Shown piece after piece: positions 44,461 to 63,700 of a stretch of DNA of 64,000 bases. The translations under genes and the position numbers were made by a program. Position 1 is the stretch's first letter; the number at the start of each line of letters is the position of its first letter. The stretch is from Closterium sp. Naga37s-1 (taxonomy: Eukaryota > Streptophyta > Zygnematophyceae > Desmidiales > Closteriaceae). The notes beneath the pieces were generated by a model. It ran no database searches, was not told the origin of the DNA, and saw only the letters and a program-made list of their open reading frames with translations. Location: assembly GCA_947471745.1 (NCBI GenBank), contig CANJKZ010000825.1, positions 372,001 to 436,000 on the forward strand, read 5' to 3'.

Positions 44461-46270
44461 TGCGAGGGAGCGGAAGAAGCGGATCGGGAATCAGTAGAAG
44501 CCGGTGGAGATATCAAACCCCAAAAGGATCGTTATGGCTAGACTCTCTTCACGGTGATTTAGAGCGATGTAAAAAACAGGTGACGGGGATCACGAAGTTT
44601 GAGAGCAATGACTGGAAGTATGACTTAAGATTGCGCGGACAGTGCAGACAGCTTGCTGTTTTTATGAACGCATGATATGCGGTAAACTCTCCCTGCGATA
44701 CGATGAATGCGACTCTGTGCCCGTTAAACTCTTGTTCTATTGTAACTATGGCCTTATCACACTCTGCATTTTTAACTCTCTTAGGTTCGAGGAGAGGTGC
44801 CGTTGACGGTGGGTGTGAGGTCAGCCGTCGGACGTATGCGTTGTTGGCTAATCTGCGCTTCACGAGGAAGCGCGGGATGAAGAAGAAAAAACTACGGAAT
44901 CCACTCTATCGAAAAAGAGGTCAGAGACTAGACCTGTCGGTGCATCACCTTACAGTCACGCTGTGTCCACCTTAACGGAGTGGAAATGGTAGAGGGCGAG
45001 GAAAGAGAGGAGGGTGCAGGCCTGAGGTGACGACCATTAGAATCACGACCAAGCTGGACCAAGAGGCGAGAGGGGAGGAATAGAGAATTCTGCTTGTGGT
45101 TAGGTGACATGCACAAGCATTCCCCTCCCAAGCATGGTGGGGGTCAAGGAGAGAAGAGCGACGTGGGGGAAGGCAAGGCACGCAAGTAGCGCGAGCAAGT
45201 GAAGAAAGCCCCATCCTCGAGGCGCAATGTGTTTGCACGTCGAATTTCCCAGAGTCAACGCGGGTCCAAAATCGTGCTTGGAATTTTGTGGGTGTTCGCA
45301 GGCGAAGCGCGCTACGAAGCGCAGCACCCCTTAGCTGAAGTGGCCCACCACGAGCCCACAATCTAATGGGCCACTACGGTACCTCCACATCATCAAGGCT
45401 GGAGGGACAGTCCAGAAGGCCGAGACGTTTGTTCTGGCGGTCAGCTTTGGAGCCGCCAAGCCTGATGCCGAAGCGAAGCCACGTCGTGCGACGAATGTCG
45501 CCGGCGACAGACAAAGGGGCTCACGAAACAGCTTACGTGATCCAACCAGCGATACGCCGTCGCATACCTCGTATGGCTCGTCTGCGACTCGGGCGATGAG
45601 GTGGAACTACCAACCGACCAGCCCAATTGGCTTTTGCGATTGTGGAAGCGACCCCAAATCTGCCGTCATTTTGAAAAGCAAAAGTTTAGTGTATATTGAA
45701 AACATAAAAACTACAGTTTGTTCAAAATCTGACTAGACTGCAAGTTTGTACCATCAATCCCTTGGAGCACACTGCACTTTTAGACTTTACCATACACGTT
45801 ATACAATGGTTGCCTTGCCACATGAGCATTTAACCGCAGGTCTGTGCTCTATAACTTCAATATCTACAGGAATTTAGTCGGCGCCAGCTTCAGGGGGCTT
45901 GCTGAAAACGTACGACTGCTCGAAAAAGCCTCTTCTGTGAAGTACGAACAATGGGACGAGGGTTGGGAAGGAGGCATGAGGAACAATGCGAGAGACATCA
46001 GAAAGAAGTTCTCTAACAAGAAAATACAAAAGAACAAGCTGCAGTGCAGAGGGACACCATGTGAGTCATTGGTGCAATATGTGCAAATGGAAGGTAAGGA
46101 TTCATTCAATTACAATATATATTCTATGTGTCCTCGCGTACATGAAACAGTACAGTATACACGAAATACCAAACAATGAAACTCAACCAGTCATTTCTGG
46201 AATCTGCTTGTATTGAGACTGTTCAACCACACTCACCAGTAGCCACCCATTCAAGCCCATTCTCACCCAC
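44461..46270. other. Intergenic region upstream of pectate lyase
   Basis: About 1.8 kb with no gene I can support. A 111-codon plus-strand frame (45844-46179) and a frame at 45366-45599 have no recognisable features. It should hold the pectate lyase promoter (right of 44460) and the end of the gamma-glutamyl hydrolase gene. The final hydrolase exon (expected to encode a YDEVYIF-like tail) was not located. Confidence 0.45.
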
Positions 46271-46472
46271 ATTAACCCATTCTCGTCGAAGGATATCATC
46301 GCGTGGTTGTAACAAAAGCATATCGTCCAAAACACTCGTATCGCTTGCTGCCCCTGTACGAAGCAGCCCCCCTAAAAACACTCCTCAACCCCCCCCCACC
46401 CACCCATGCTCACCCATTCTTGCCAGAGAAGATCGGAGTGTGGTTGTAAAGAAGTATCTCATCCATCTCCTC
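46270..46472 (-). repeat. GGH: 3'-half copies of hydrolase exon 9 (with donor sites)
   Basis: At 46472-46405 the minus strand reads [20 protein letters not shown] and then a GTGAGC donor, a diverged copy of the 3' part of the full exon 9 (46684-46589). A weaker copy lies at about 46320-46260. Both are downstream of the full exon in the direction of transcription. Confidence 0.75.
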
Positions 46473-46588
46473 ACCTCACTTGCCGCCTCTTTACCTCTAC
46501 ACTAAGTGCCCCCCAGGTAGCCCCCAAGGGCCCCCCAACTCCCAAGCGCCACCCAAGCGCCCCCCAACCACCTCCCACCCATGCTCAC

Positions 46589-49500
46589 CCATTCTTGCCG
46601 GAGAAGATTGGAGCATAGTTGTAAATGAGCATCTCGTCCATCTCCTCATCTGACTCGGGCCGATGCGTGGAGCGACGGGCCTCACTGTACATGCATGGCA
46701 TGGCATGGTATGATAAGTCATGGCAAGAGATGGGATGGGATGGCATGGTTGTAGATTAGCATCTCGTCCATCTCCTCATCTGACTCGGGTCCATGTGTGG
46801 AGCGCTGGGCCTCACTGTAGTCACATCACATGCATGGCATGGCATGAAGTGGAATTTAGCAGACATGTGCACGACATGGTCGCTTGCTTTTAGTCACGCT
46901 GACGATGTGCCACCTGGTGAAACACACTTGCATCCAATCACATACATATCAACCACGAATGGGACTAAAAAAAACATACCAGACCAGAGTGGTGACTCAG
47001 CGGTAGTGGGACTCAGCAGTAGTGGTGACTTAATATAAGTGACTTACTTAACAAAGAAGTTAGCCGTGGCTTGGCAAGCAGCCACCGCGTGTGCCGAATG
47101 GGGAATGTGCGGTAGCCCCCACTCAAATGCCGTTTTCTGCTTCAAGCAAGGGGGGTGAAGAAGTGGGGAGAGGGGAGAGGTTAGCGGTGGCTAGGCAAGC
47201 AGCCACAGCGTGTGCTGAAAGTCCAGTTTTGAGACGTCTCAAAAAAGTCCAGTTTTGAGACGTCTCAAAAAATTCCAGTTTTGAGACGTCTCAAAAAATC
47301 CCCCACTCAAATGCCGTTTTCTGTTTAAGGTAGCAACAGAGGGAGAGGCGAAAGGGGAAACGGGAAAGGGGAAACGGAGTGGGGAATGTGCAGTAGCCTT
47401 TACTCAAATGCCGTTTTCTGATTAACACAGAAAGAGAGGCCTCCAAACACCATCTACGACCTCGAGGCCAGACTGCCGGAGAAAGCCCGTGCTACCCTGC
47501 TGGAGGAACGCTCCAGCCGCAGCTGCGACCGCCTCCAGGGCATTCTGTCGGATGAGGTCCAAGCAAGCAGGGCGGATGAGCTCCTGGCGGATTTCCGCAC
47601 GGTAGAATCATCCCCGGAGCTGGGCCACGCCCTGCGACTCATCAGCCTGAGGGGTGAGGGGGAGGGGGCAGGGGAGTGGCTACAAGCGATCCCCTTCACA
47701 CCGGACCTCACATTCTCGCCAGGACAGTTTGGGACGGCCCTGACGTTTCGCCTTGGCCTCCGGATGAACGTACCAACTGTATGCTCCTGTGGAGAACTCG
47801 TCCCCGACTGCAGCCTCCCTAACCACCTTCTCCGCTGCAGCGTAGGACCAGACAGGACCCGCACCCACAACCAATTGGCGTTTGCACTCGCCAAGATGGC
47901 ACGAGAGGCGCAGTTGGTGGTGTATTTAGAAAATGCTATGTACTCACCGCCCGATGACCCCAAGAAGGCGGACGTCATCGTCCGGGATCCGGAATCGGGT
48001 GAAACCTGGATCACCGACGTTACCATCACTGACCCCGTGCTTCTGAATAGGGACCCTACAGCCCGAAAACCGCCAGGATGGGCAGCACAGCACGGGAGGC
48101 CGCTCGGCGCAACGACAGCGATTACTACCGCCACACTGAGCACGTGGGCTTTTTCGCCTTGGCAGTAGAGACCTATGGAGCCCAAGCCCCCTCCACTGCG
48201 GCCTTCCTTAAGTTGCTCTCGACCGCAGCAGCCCGGAACCGCTTCCGCGCCAACCCCCTGGCCAAGACGGCGAAGAAGGTGGCGGCCCACTTCCGGCAGC
48301 GCTGGGCAGTCATGCTCCAGCGCCGTCAAGCGCACGCCTTGCGAGCGCACGCCTTGCACGGAAAGGCGCGGGCGGGCATTGAAACGGCACACCCGCAGGC
48401 TCCAGCGGACCCCTGGCCCCTGCAGCTAGGGGACCTCGTCCACACCCTGGAGTAAGGGGAGGTGCTAGGGGGCGGGTAGATGTAGAGAGGTGTATGTGCA
48501 TGTTCAACCTTGTTTTGAGAAGGTGTACTTGCATGTCACTTACACCTCTCAAAAGTAGTTGTAGAGAGGTGTATTTGCATGTTCAATCTTCTGCTCTCCG
48601 TTGACCGTCTTGCTTGTACCAATCACCGCATTAATACAAAGGACCGTTGGGAGAGGGCGGGTGGGGTGGAGGTTCGGGAGGAAAAGAGAGGAGGAAAGGA
48701 GCAAGAGAGGGGTAAGGGTGGCCGAGCGGGGAATATGCTGTAGCCCCCACTCAAACGGAGGAGGGGAAGGGAAGGAAGCAAGGGGTTTAGAGGGGAGGGA
48801 AGAATGGGGAGAGAAGGAGCCAAAGAAGGGTGGTTGGGTGGGGATTATGCAGTAGCCCCCCCACTCAAATGCCGCTTTCTATTTCGAAGGGTGTTTTTGA
48901 GAATTCATTCAAATGCCCCCACTCAAAACACCCTGCCCTGCAACCTCTTGGGTGGGGATTATGCAGTAGCCCCCGCTAAAATGCTGCTTTCTGTTCCAAA
49001 CAACAACAGAGGGAGAGGGAAAAGGGGAAAGGTGAAACGGGGACAGGGACCGGGGAATGGGAGAAGGGAAGCACATAACCGAGTTATTCCATGCGTCAAC
49101 AAGTTTTGATTCTTTGCCAGACCTCGTTGCTAGGTTCGTTGCCTCACCTCTGGGTGCCATTGCGTGCCGTAAATAGGGTAGTTCCGTGCCTCTATGGTTG
49201 TGACGTATTCCTGTAGCACACAGGGAGAAGAAGGAAGGGGGAGAGGAACAAAGGGAGAGGGAAAATCAGAGCGATCTCATTGCGTGCCAAAGATAGGGTA
49301 ATTCCGTGCCTCTATGGTTGGCACGTATTCCTGAAACACACAAGAAGGGAAGGCGAGAAGCACAAGGGGAGACGGAAGGCCCGAGTAACTTGAGCTGAAC
49401 AGACACGGAAGGGAGCACACTTGGTGTATTTTGAGGCGCCTCAAAATACACCTCACTGCACGCGGATTTTGAGGCGCCTCAAAATACACCTCACTGCACT

Positions 49501-52041
49501 CGGATTTTGAGACGTCTCAATTTTTTTCATAGGTGAAGCAGTTACCTGAAAAGGCCTCCGCAGGTGAAGCATTTACCTGAAAAGGCCTCCGCAGCCCACC
49601 TGTTCCACTTTGACAGCTCTTACAAGCCCTTGGAATGAAAATGCATGACCCACTTTTGCGGCGCCTCAAAAATCTTACAAGCCCTCGGAATGTAAAATCG
49701 TCTTACAAGACCTCGGAATGAAAATGCATGTCCCACTCCACCCAAGAAAACAACCCACCAGCTGACATAGACTCGCCCCTTGGCCTCTTCAGTGGTAAGT
49801 TTTAGTGCCCTGTTCTTGAGGCATTAGGAGAACTCGTGTTACGTTTTCCTTGAAGAAGCAAAAACTCACCAGCTGAAATAAGCTCGCTTCTTGGCCTCTT
49901 CACTGGTGCATCTGAGAGACGCTGGGCTGCCCTCCGCTCTCGAGGCACCTAGAAAACGTGTCTCATGTTTTGCTGGAAAAGCAAACTCACCAGCTGAAGT
50001 AGGCTCGCCGCTTGGCCTCTTCACTGGTGAATATGAGCGCCTCTGGGCTGTCCTCCGCACTGAACGCCTTGGTCTCCAGAATATCAAAATCCTGATGCGT
50101 GGGGGGTTAAGGGAAGAGTGGGAGAGTGAAGGGGGAAGGGGGGTTGAGGGGGAATAGGAAAATGCAGGGAAGAGGCTCGCTCCGTGGCGAATTCAGTGGA
50201 GAAGTTAAGAGATTCAGGGCTGCCCACTGCATTAAAGGCCTTGGTCTCCAGAATATCAAAATCCTGATATGCGGGTGTAAGGGGGGGTGGGAGAATGTGG
50301 GGGAGTGGGTGAGTGAGGGGGTCATAATATCGAGAGCACTTCCATGCCCATGCACGTGCACGTGCCCTGCACTCGCCCGCCCACACAGTGAACTCGCTCC
50401 TCCACTGGTTCCCAGCTCTCATCGCACAGTACCCACCTGACTGAAGAATATCGAGAGCACTTCCATGCCCATGCACGTGCCCTGCACGGGGAAGTAGTCC
50501 CCTTCCTCGTTGGCTGCCAGGGCCATCTGAGCATGGACGGACAGAAGGCAAAGGAGGCAGGAGGGGAGAGGGAAGGGGAGGAAACAAGTTCCTGCGTCAT
50601 CTGACACTGCCCTCCATGCTTCCATGCCCATGCACGTGCCCTGCACGGGGAAGTAGTCCCCTGCCTCGTTGGCTGCCAGGGCTATCTGAGCATGGGCGAT
50701 GGGACAGATGCTAGAGGAGGAAAGGAGATATAGAGTCCGCATCCACTGCCCTCCATGCCTCCATGCTTCCATGCCCATGCACGTGCCCTACACACGGGGA
50801 AGTAGTCCCGGGGACTGGGGACTGCATCGTTGGCTTCCAGGGACCAGGGACCAGGGACGAGGGACGAGGGACGAGGGAGCAGGGACGAGGGACGAGGGAC
50901 GAGGGAGCAGGGACGAGGGACGAGGGACGAGGGACGAGGGACGAGGGACGAGGGAGCAGGGACGAGGGACGGGGGACGAGGGACGAGGGACGAGGGACGG
51001 GGGACGAGGGACGAGGGACGAGGGACGAGGGACGGGGGACGAGGGACGGGGGACGAGGGACGAGGGACGAGGGACGAGGGGCGAGGGACGAGGGACGAGG
51101 GACGAGGGACGGGGGACGAGGGAGCAGGGACGAGAGACGAGGGACGAGGGACCTATGAGCAATCCTATGAGCAAGAATGCTTCACCTCGAGCAGCAGAGA
51201 AGAACGGCCCTGGAACCAGGTCCGTGCCTCCTCCTGGGAGTATATTCATGGCTCCATAGGAAACTAAAATCCCTAAAAACGAAATGCGAGGCACGAGGGA
51301 TTCACCTTGAGTAGTTTCTCCACAGCAGAGAAGAACGGCCCTGGAACCAGATCCGTGCCCCCGCCTGGGAGTATCAGCCCGTTGATGGCCCTGAATTTCT
51401 GGGAGGAGGGATGAGAGGATGGGAAAGGGAGAGAAACGGAGAAGGAAGGACAGTGGAAGAACTCGTTTTGAGGCGTGAACTCGTTTTGAGGCGTGAACTC
51501 GTTTTGAGGCGTGAACTCGTTTTGAGGCGTGAACTCGTTTTGAGGCGTGAACTCGTTTTGAGGCGTCTAAGGGCGTATCTCAGTTCAGGTCATAAGGCCA
51601 CTTTGGGTCATGGGACGACCAATATTCCAGTCGTGTAGCTAAAATGCGCCTTATTGGTCGTCCAAGAATCTCGGATGACCCAAACAGTGCCATGACCCGA
51701 ACTGAGATACGCCCTAAGAACTAGCTTTTGCGCCGAATCGCATACGCACCTTCCTTGGCGTTAAACCGCGGCGCTCGCCCCCCATCGCCGTCTCCCGGCT
51801 GCGACAGGATGCCGATCAACGGCTGATCGTGCACCGCTGGCGGCTTGGCATCTACCGACCGTTGATTGCCGAATTCGGCGTCGGATCCAGCCGAAAGTGA
51901 TAAAAAGAGGTTTCGAGAAGCCGCTTGAGTGGACACGAGCAGCCATGCAGCAACGATTCCGAACGCGAATGTCGGATTCAGCACAGAATAGATCGACGGT
52001 TTCAATTGCATCTGCGAATTCAGTCTCCGTGAGGTCGCCAT
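46589..52041 (-). CDS. GGH: Gamma-glutamyl hydrolase (folate/antifolate polyglutamate hydrolase)
   Basis: Removes gamma-linked glutamates from folate polyglutamates; plant forms are vacuolar or secreted. Exons placed: 1 (52041-51750; signal-anchor-like [18 protein letters not shown], then [11 protein letters not shown]), 3 (51398-51306; [12 protein letters not shown]), 4 (50526-50437; [14 protein letters not shown] with the nucleophile Cys), 5 (50091-49991; [14 protein letters not shown]), 7 (49210-49148; [11 protein letters not shown] with the catalytic His), 8 (47136-47048; [18 protein letters not shown], then ATANFFV), 9 (46684-46589; [18 protein letters not shown], then [14 protein letters not shown]). 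Exon 1 ends in phase 1 but exon 3 begins in phase 0, and exon 5 ends in phase 2 but exon 7 begins in phase 0. Exons 2 (expected YIAASYVKYLE-like) and 6 are therefore missing or not recognised, as is the last tail exon. Exon numbers are mine. Possibly a broken allele. Confidence 0.85.
46740..46811 (-). repeat. GGH: 5'-half copy of hydrolase exon 9
   Basis: The minus strand reads [19 protein letters not shown] then LIYNH, preceded by a CAG acceptor-like end and lacking a donor. It lies upstream of the full exon 9. Confidence 0.75.
47180..47326 (-). repeat. GGH: Exon 8 copy split by three tandem palindromes
   Basis: The minus strand starts CAG/AAAACGGCATTTGAGTGGGG (about 47326), as the full exon 8 does. 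It then enters three 26-base units, each holding TTTTGAGACGTCTCAAAA (47279-47296, 47253-47270, 47227-47244). It resumes with exon-8 sequence CAGCACACGCTGTGGCTGCT at about 47215. The palindrome array thus replaces about 20 bases in the middle of an exon copy. Confidence 0.85.
47390..47421 (-). repeat. GGH: 5'-end copy of hydrolase exon 8
   Basis: The minus strand CAG/AAAACGGCATTTGAGTAAAG resembles the start of exon 8, but TGG has become TAA. Related copies lie at about 48727-48750, 48840-48882 and 48953-48998 (consensus AAAGCGGCATTTGAGTGGGG, then GCTACTGCATAATCCCC). All are upstream of the full exon. Confidence 0.75.
47437..48455 (+). pseudogene. 3' part of a non-LTR retrotransposon ORF, antisense in a GGH intron
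   Basis: Open from the stop at 47419 with no early Met. Seen: [20 protein letters not shown] and [10 protein letters not shown], then a Cys/His motif C-S-C-G...[24 protein letters not shown], and [20 protein letters not shown]. This layout (zinc motif, RTRTHN, ARE, then ADV...TDVT) is that of the C-terminal region of non-LTR reverse transcriptases with a restriction-like endonuclease. The PD...D-V core is inferred from memory of that family. The frame shifts near 48085-48120 and continues as [20 protein letters not shown] to a stop at 48455. A 5'-truncated, dead copy. Confidence 0.75.
48456..48600 (+). repeat. Tail of the retrotransposon fragment with direct repeats around an imperfect palindrome
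   Basis: TGTAGAGAGGTGTATGTGCA (48482-48501) recurs as TGTAGAGAGGTGTATTTGCA (48559-48578). Between them TTTTGAGAAGGTGTA and TACACCTCTCAAAA form inverted arms around a short spacer. Confidence 0.65.
49270..49334 (-). repeat. GGH: 5'-part copy of hydrolase exon 7
   Basis: The minus strand reads [17 protein letters not shown] and then a stop where the full exon has WHPE, with no donor. It is upstream of the full exon 7. Confidence 0.85.
49423..49522. repeat. Three palindromes, including a 30-bp perfect one
   Basis: 49423-49452 is a perfect 30-bp palindrome: half-site GGTGTATTTTGAGGC followed by its complement. 49467-49484 is TTTTGAGGCGCCTCAAAA. 49505-49522 has the GACGTC core (TTTTGAGACGTCTCAATT). 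They are separated by CTCACTGCACGCGGA-like spacers, so the set is a 40-43-base tandem. A related copy with one mismatch lies at 49654-49671. Confidence 0.93.
49756..49955 (-). repeat. GGH: 3'-half copies of hydrolase exon 5 (with donors)
   Basis: The minus strand reads [14 protein letters not shown] then GTGAGT (about 49955-49870) and [13 protein letters not shown] then GTGGGT (about 49810-49756). Both lie downstream of the full exon 5 (50091-49991). Confidence 0.85.
50165..50263 (-). repeat. GGH: 5'-part copy of hydrolase exon 5 without donor
   Basis: The minus strand has acceptor CAG, then [20 protein letters not shown] and FSTEFATER. It runs into pyrimidine-rich intron without a GT donor, upstream of the full exon 5. 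Confidence 0.85.
50336..50385 (-). repeat. GGH: 3'-half copy of hydrolase exon 4
   Basis: The minus strand reads [15 protein letters not shown] with a duplicated TGCACG. It is downstream of the full exon 4 (50526-50437). Confidence 0.8.
50602..50840 (-). repeat. GGH: 5'-half copies of hydrolase exon 4
   Basis: At 50694-50602: CAG, then [20 protein letters not shown] and MEAW, with no proper exon end. A decayed copy lies at about 50840-50757. Both are upstream of the full exon 4. Confidence 0.8.
50838..51150. repeat. GGGACGA 7-bp minisatellite
   Basis: About 45 tandem copies of GGGACGA with GGGACGG, GGGACCA and GGGAGCA variants, in a hydrolase intron. Its long open frames in both directions are artefacts of the repeat. 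Confidence 0.95.
51178..51245 (-). repeat. GGH: Partial copy of hydrolase exon 3
   Basis: The minus strand reads [18 protein letters not shown] before diverging. It is downstream of the full exon 3 (51398-51306). Confidence 0.85.
51459..51566. repeat. Six 18-bp repeats holding palindrome half-sites
   Basis: GAACTCGTTTTGAGGCGT repeated six times without interruption. Each unit contains TTTTGAGGCG, the left half of the palindrome family. A decayed seventh unit (GAACTAGCTTTTGCGCCG) follows the MITE. Confidence 0.95.
51571..51714. mobile_element. Tourist-like MITE, 144 bp
   Basis: Terminal inverted repeats GGGCGTATCTCAGTTCRGGT (about 22 of 23 bases match), followed by further inverted GACGACCAAT/ATTGGTCGTC arms. 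Flanked by TAA on both sides (51568-51570 and 51715-51717), the 3-bp TAA/TTA target used by PIF/Harbinger elements. No coding capacity. It lies in the first hydrolase intron, inside the 18-bp repeat array. Confidence 0.87.
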
Positions 52042-52800
52042 GCTTTCCGGCACCTGAACAATCAAGCCAGACTAATGGCTGACTCGAACGAACGAATTCG
52101 TGTCGTATCTTTAGCTCCTACACAGCCGGACCTAATGTCGGGCCTTTAGTCCTAAACTACTCTGCTGGAGATTAAAACTTATACCAGCCAGAAACCATCA
52201 CCAAGCAGCCCCAGCCCCCGAACTAGAATGATCAGGTGCTGGGGCTGGGGCTGACGAGGGTCCATGAGGTGACGAGACGACTACCATGATCAGGTAAATT
52301 CATCCATGTTGCGGTATACACCACAGACAGATCGGTATTGTAGGGTACACTGAGTCTCCTGTGAGGGTCCGTGAGGTGAAAACTACCGCCCTGGAAGTTT
52401 CGAGTGACACAGATGCTTTGCTTTCTTATCTGAGCATGTGGATAACCTGGCCAATGAGAACTCGAGACCCTACCACATGGGTACAGCTCGGCGCAATTTC
52501 AAGCAGAGGATGCCTGCCATGTCACCATTGTTGTCAGGCTTCTAAAGCACATCAACAATAACCTCGTGTAATCTACACTACACAATAAATGTCATACCAA
52601 ATCGTATATGCAAGAGTGAGTAAGTTTCTGCAAATAAAAGCAATGCAAACAAACAGCACAAGCCACAAATCATGCTTATTGCACACCAGTTTCCGTAAGC
52701 TTGCTAGACAAACTCACAATCCACAAATCATGAATCTCACATATCAACATAAAATAAAGCATAACACTTGGAACACCAAGGTTGCACATTGACCGCGAAT
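52042..52800. other. Intergenic region between the two hydrolase genes
   Basis: Presumed promoter and 5' UTR of gamma-glutamyl hydrolase next to 52041, and 3' UTR of the alpha/beta hydrolase next to 52801. An in-frame upstream ATG at 52065 would add MIVQVPES to the gamma-glutamyl hydrolase. No other gene recognised. Confidence 0.5.
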
Positions 52801-61454
<8,654 letters not shown>

Positions 61455-63495
61455 GATTCCCGTTTTAGCTCGACTCAGCCGTAAACGCGAAGCCGAAATC
61501 GGGGGAAAAACTAGAGCCGTCGATTTAACGAACCGAAGTGCCGAAAAATCGACGGCGATGAGAAGCTGCCTCGCCGTTCCGCTAATCCCTCCCTCCAACC
61601 AAGAGTCACTACGGAGCAACCAACTCCAAATATCGTCTGTGAAAACAAGAACCTCCCAACCGAACAGAGTTCCCAAGCCAACCCAACACAGGCAGCAGAA
61701 ACAGCAGCCTGTAAAGAAAAATGTTTGCGATGCGAGGCGAGGCACGCGGTATTTGTGGCAGCCAACATATGGGGAATCCGCCTTGGGCTTGCGTCCGCTG
61801 ACTGCCGTAGCGGAATGTGTCGTGGGGGAAGGGGGAGGGAGGAGGCGGGGGAACGGATGGGGAAGGGATGTAAAGGTGGGCGGGCGGAAGGATGTGCAGC
61901 GCAATCCTTGCAGTGATGTGCAGAGAGGGTTAGGGGGAGGCGACGGCGCGGTCAGACTGAGGGGCAAGGGGCCTTGGGTTCTTGGCGCGAGCAGATTGGT
62001 TGGAAGTCGAACGGACTGTTTCCGCAGGGGATGCACGGGGAAGGGCGAAGGGGGTGCGCGTGAATTCTCTGGGCATGGCAGTCTGGAGATTTGAGCTGCC
62101 CAGAGGGCCATTTCGCCTGCGGCAAACAAGTACCTTGTTCTTGCGCTGTTTTACTGTAGCTGGGCGAAGTTTCCGATGTTGTGAGGTTTCGAATGTGCGG
62201 CTGCGATTGCTTCTGCACTATTCTCAGGTGAGACAGCTTTGCGCGGGAACTTGGGCTGCACGCACCTGAAGGGGCACCAAGCAAACCGCGGCAGCAATCC
62301 CGAAAGTCTGTCCCAATCAGGGGGCAAACCTTCCTATCATGCGCAGTTTCGCCACGTGCCAGGGTGTTTGTGGGGAATGTTCCGTACTCGATTCAATTGG
62401 ACAGGGTTCCCCTCAGGGGCAATGCCGCAATGGGGATCAGCGCGGAGCGGAGGAGGAGGGGGTTGAAGGGGTGGGGGAAAGCTGGGGTGTCAGAGAGTGT
62501 TGGTGAAATTTCTCCGCTCCGCACAGGCACAATGAAGCTGGGGCGGCCACACGAAACGAGGTTCCCCGCGCTGCTGCCCGCTACCCCAGCCAAAGCCCCC
62601 AGCATTAACTCTCGATTGCGCCAACCCAATTTTGCCAGGTTACGGTGTGATATTAGTTAAAACACTAGTAAGCCCCTTCCAAAGAGCAAAAAATGGAAGA
62701 TGTGGCGGCTTCGCTTTCCAAAAAGTGTACATAATTAGAAATTCCCCTTCAAGAAAACAAACAAACTAGCCACCTGACAAACAGAGTGGAGGTGAAGTGA
62801 AGAAATTGCCTGCTTGCCACTTCACGCGTGCTGCTGACGTCATAACACAAAATTAGTGCATTTCCGCGCGCTATAGATCTTGATTTTGGTGGGAAAAGCC
62901 GCAACACGTAAACACACAAAGGGCTTCGTTAGAATGTTATGTACCAGCATCTTCACCAACGGGGAAATTCAGACGGGTATACTACCATTTATACACAAAC
63001 ATACACCAGCTAAGGGATGCTGTGTTGAAGAAACCAGACCTATCTCAATTATCAAATACAGTCTTCAACTGGCCTGTCTCAAGACCTGTAAAGGGAAGTG
63101 CACAAAAAACAAGGCAGAAAATGTTTCAAAATGCGCTTGAACTAGCTTCCATTAAACCGCACTGATAATGTAGGCTGGTTGTGATCCACAGGAGTGGGAC
63201 CTGTGAAGAGTCATCCAACCACAAGAAGCATTGGATCGTTGAAGATCCAGTGTGAGTAAAGATGCTGACAAACCCCTCCTCGTTTTCCAGTCTGGACCCC
63301 GCCACAAGTGCCTCCAACTCTATTCTGATCTGCATACTGCATGTAGGCCGATTCCGCGGAAAAAAACAAGAGAAAAAACAAAACAAACGAAACCCCTGGG
63401 ACCTGACACCAGATCCATCAACAAGGAAAGCCACTCTTGGAGAACCGTCTTAAGAATCGTCACTTGGCAGGTAATTCTAACCTCCTACGGCTCAC
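61455..63495. other. Region between the alpha/beta hydrolase and COX5C exon, no gene recognised
   Basis: About 2 kb. The hydrolase frame is open further upstream (to 62129), but the added residues are low-complexity. I start the protein at 61454 (MATAVLDTPDAIS). It should hold the hydrolase promoter and later COX5C exons or 3' UTR. I could not place a COX5C second exon with matching phase. Confidence 0.45.
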
Positions 63496-63700
63496 CTGCG
63501 TAGAGCTCTTCCGTCTGTCGTCGCAGGTTCCAGTGATACGTCTTCCACACCAGACCGCCGACGATGCCGAGCGATAGGCCCATGGCGATCTCTCTGAGCA
63601 CGCTCACTTTCACCTTGTGCGCCTTGACTTTCGTCGCCTGCACCTTGGGATCTGTCAGCACCTGCTTTACTCGCGCACTTGCGCTCGCGAGCTTCGACAT
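63496..63700 (-). CDS. COX5C: Cytochrome c oxidase subunit 5C-like protein, first coding exon
   Basis: A small subunit of mitochondrial complex IV in plants, one inner-membrane helix. The exon encodes 68 residues: a basic N terminus (MSKLASASARVKQVLTDPKV; KVKAHKVKVS), then VLREIAMGLSLGIVGGLVWK (the helix) and TYHWNLRRQTEELYAG. Land-plant COX5C has the same pattern: V-KE-IGL-LG-AGG-WK-HHWN--RKT--FY. The exon ends CGCAG/GTGAGC, a good donor. Reading through gives only Glu-Pro-stop, so a short C-terminal exon probably lies to the left. The N terminus is a little longer than in flowering plants. Confidence 0.75.

Noticed and set aside
45844-46179. 111-codon plus-strand ORF
   Set aside because: No recognisable motif, no neighbours on this strand, and plain AT-rich intergenic DNA; kept only as unexplained.
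50788-51294. ORFs of Val-Pro-Arg-Pro and Arg-Asp-Glu-Gly repeats
   Set aside because: Frames of the GGGACGA minisatellite.
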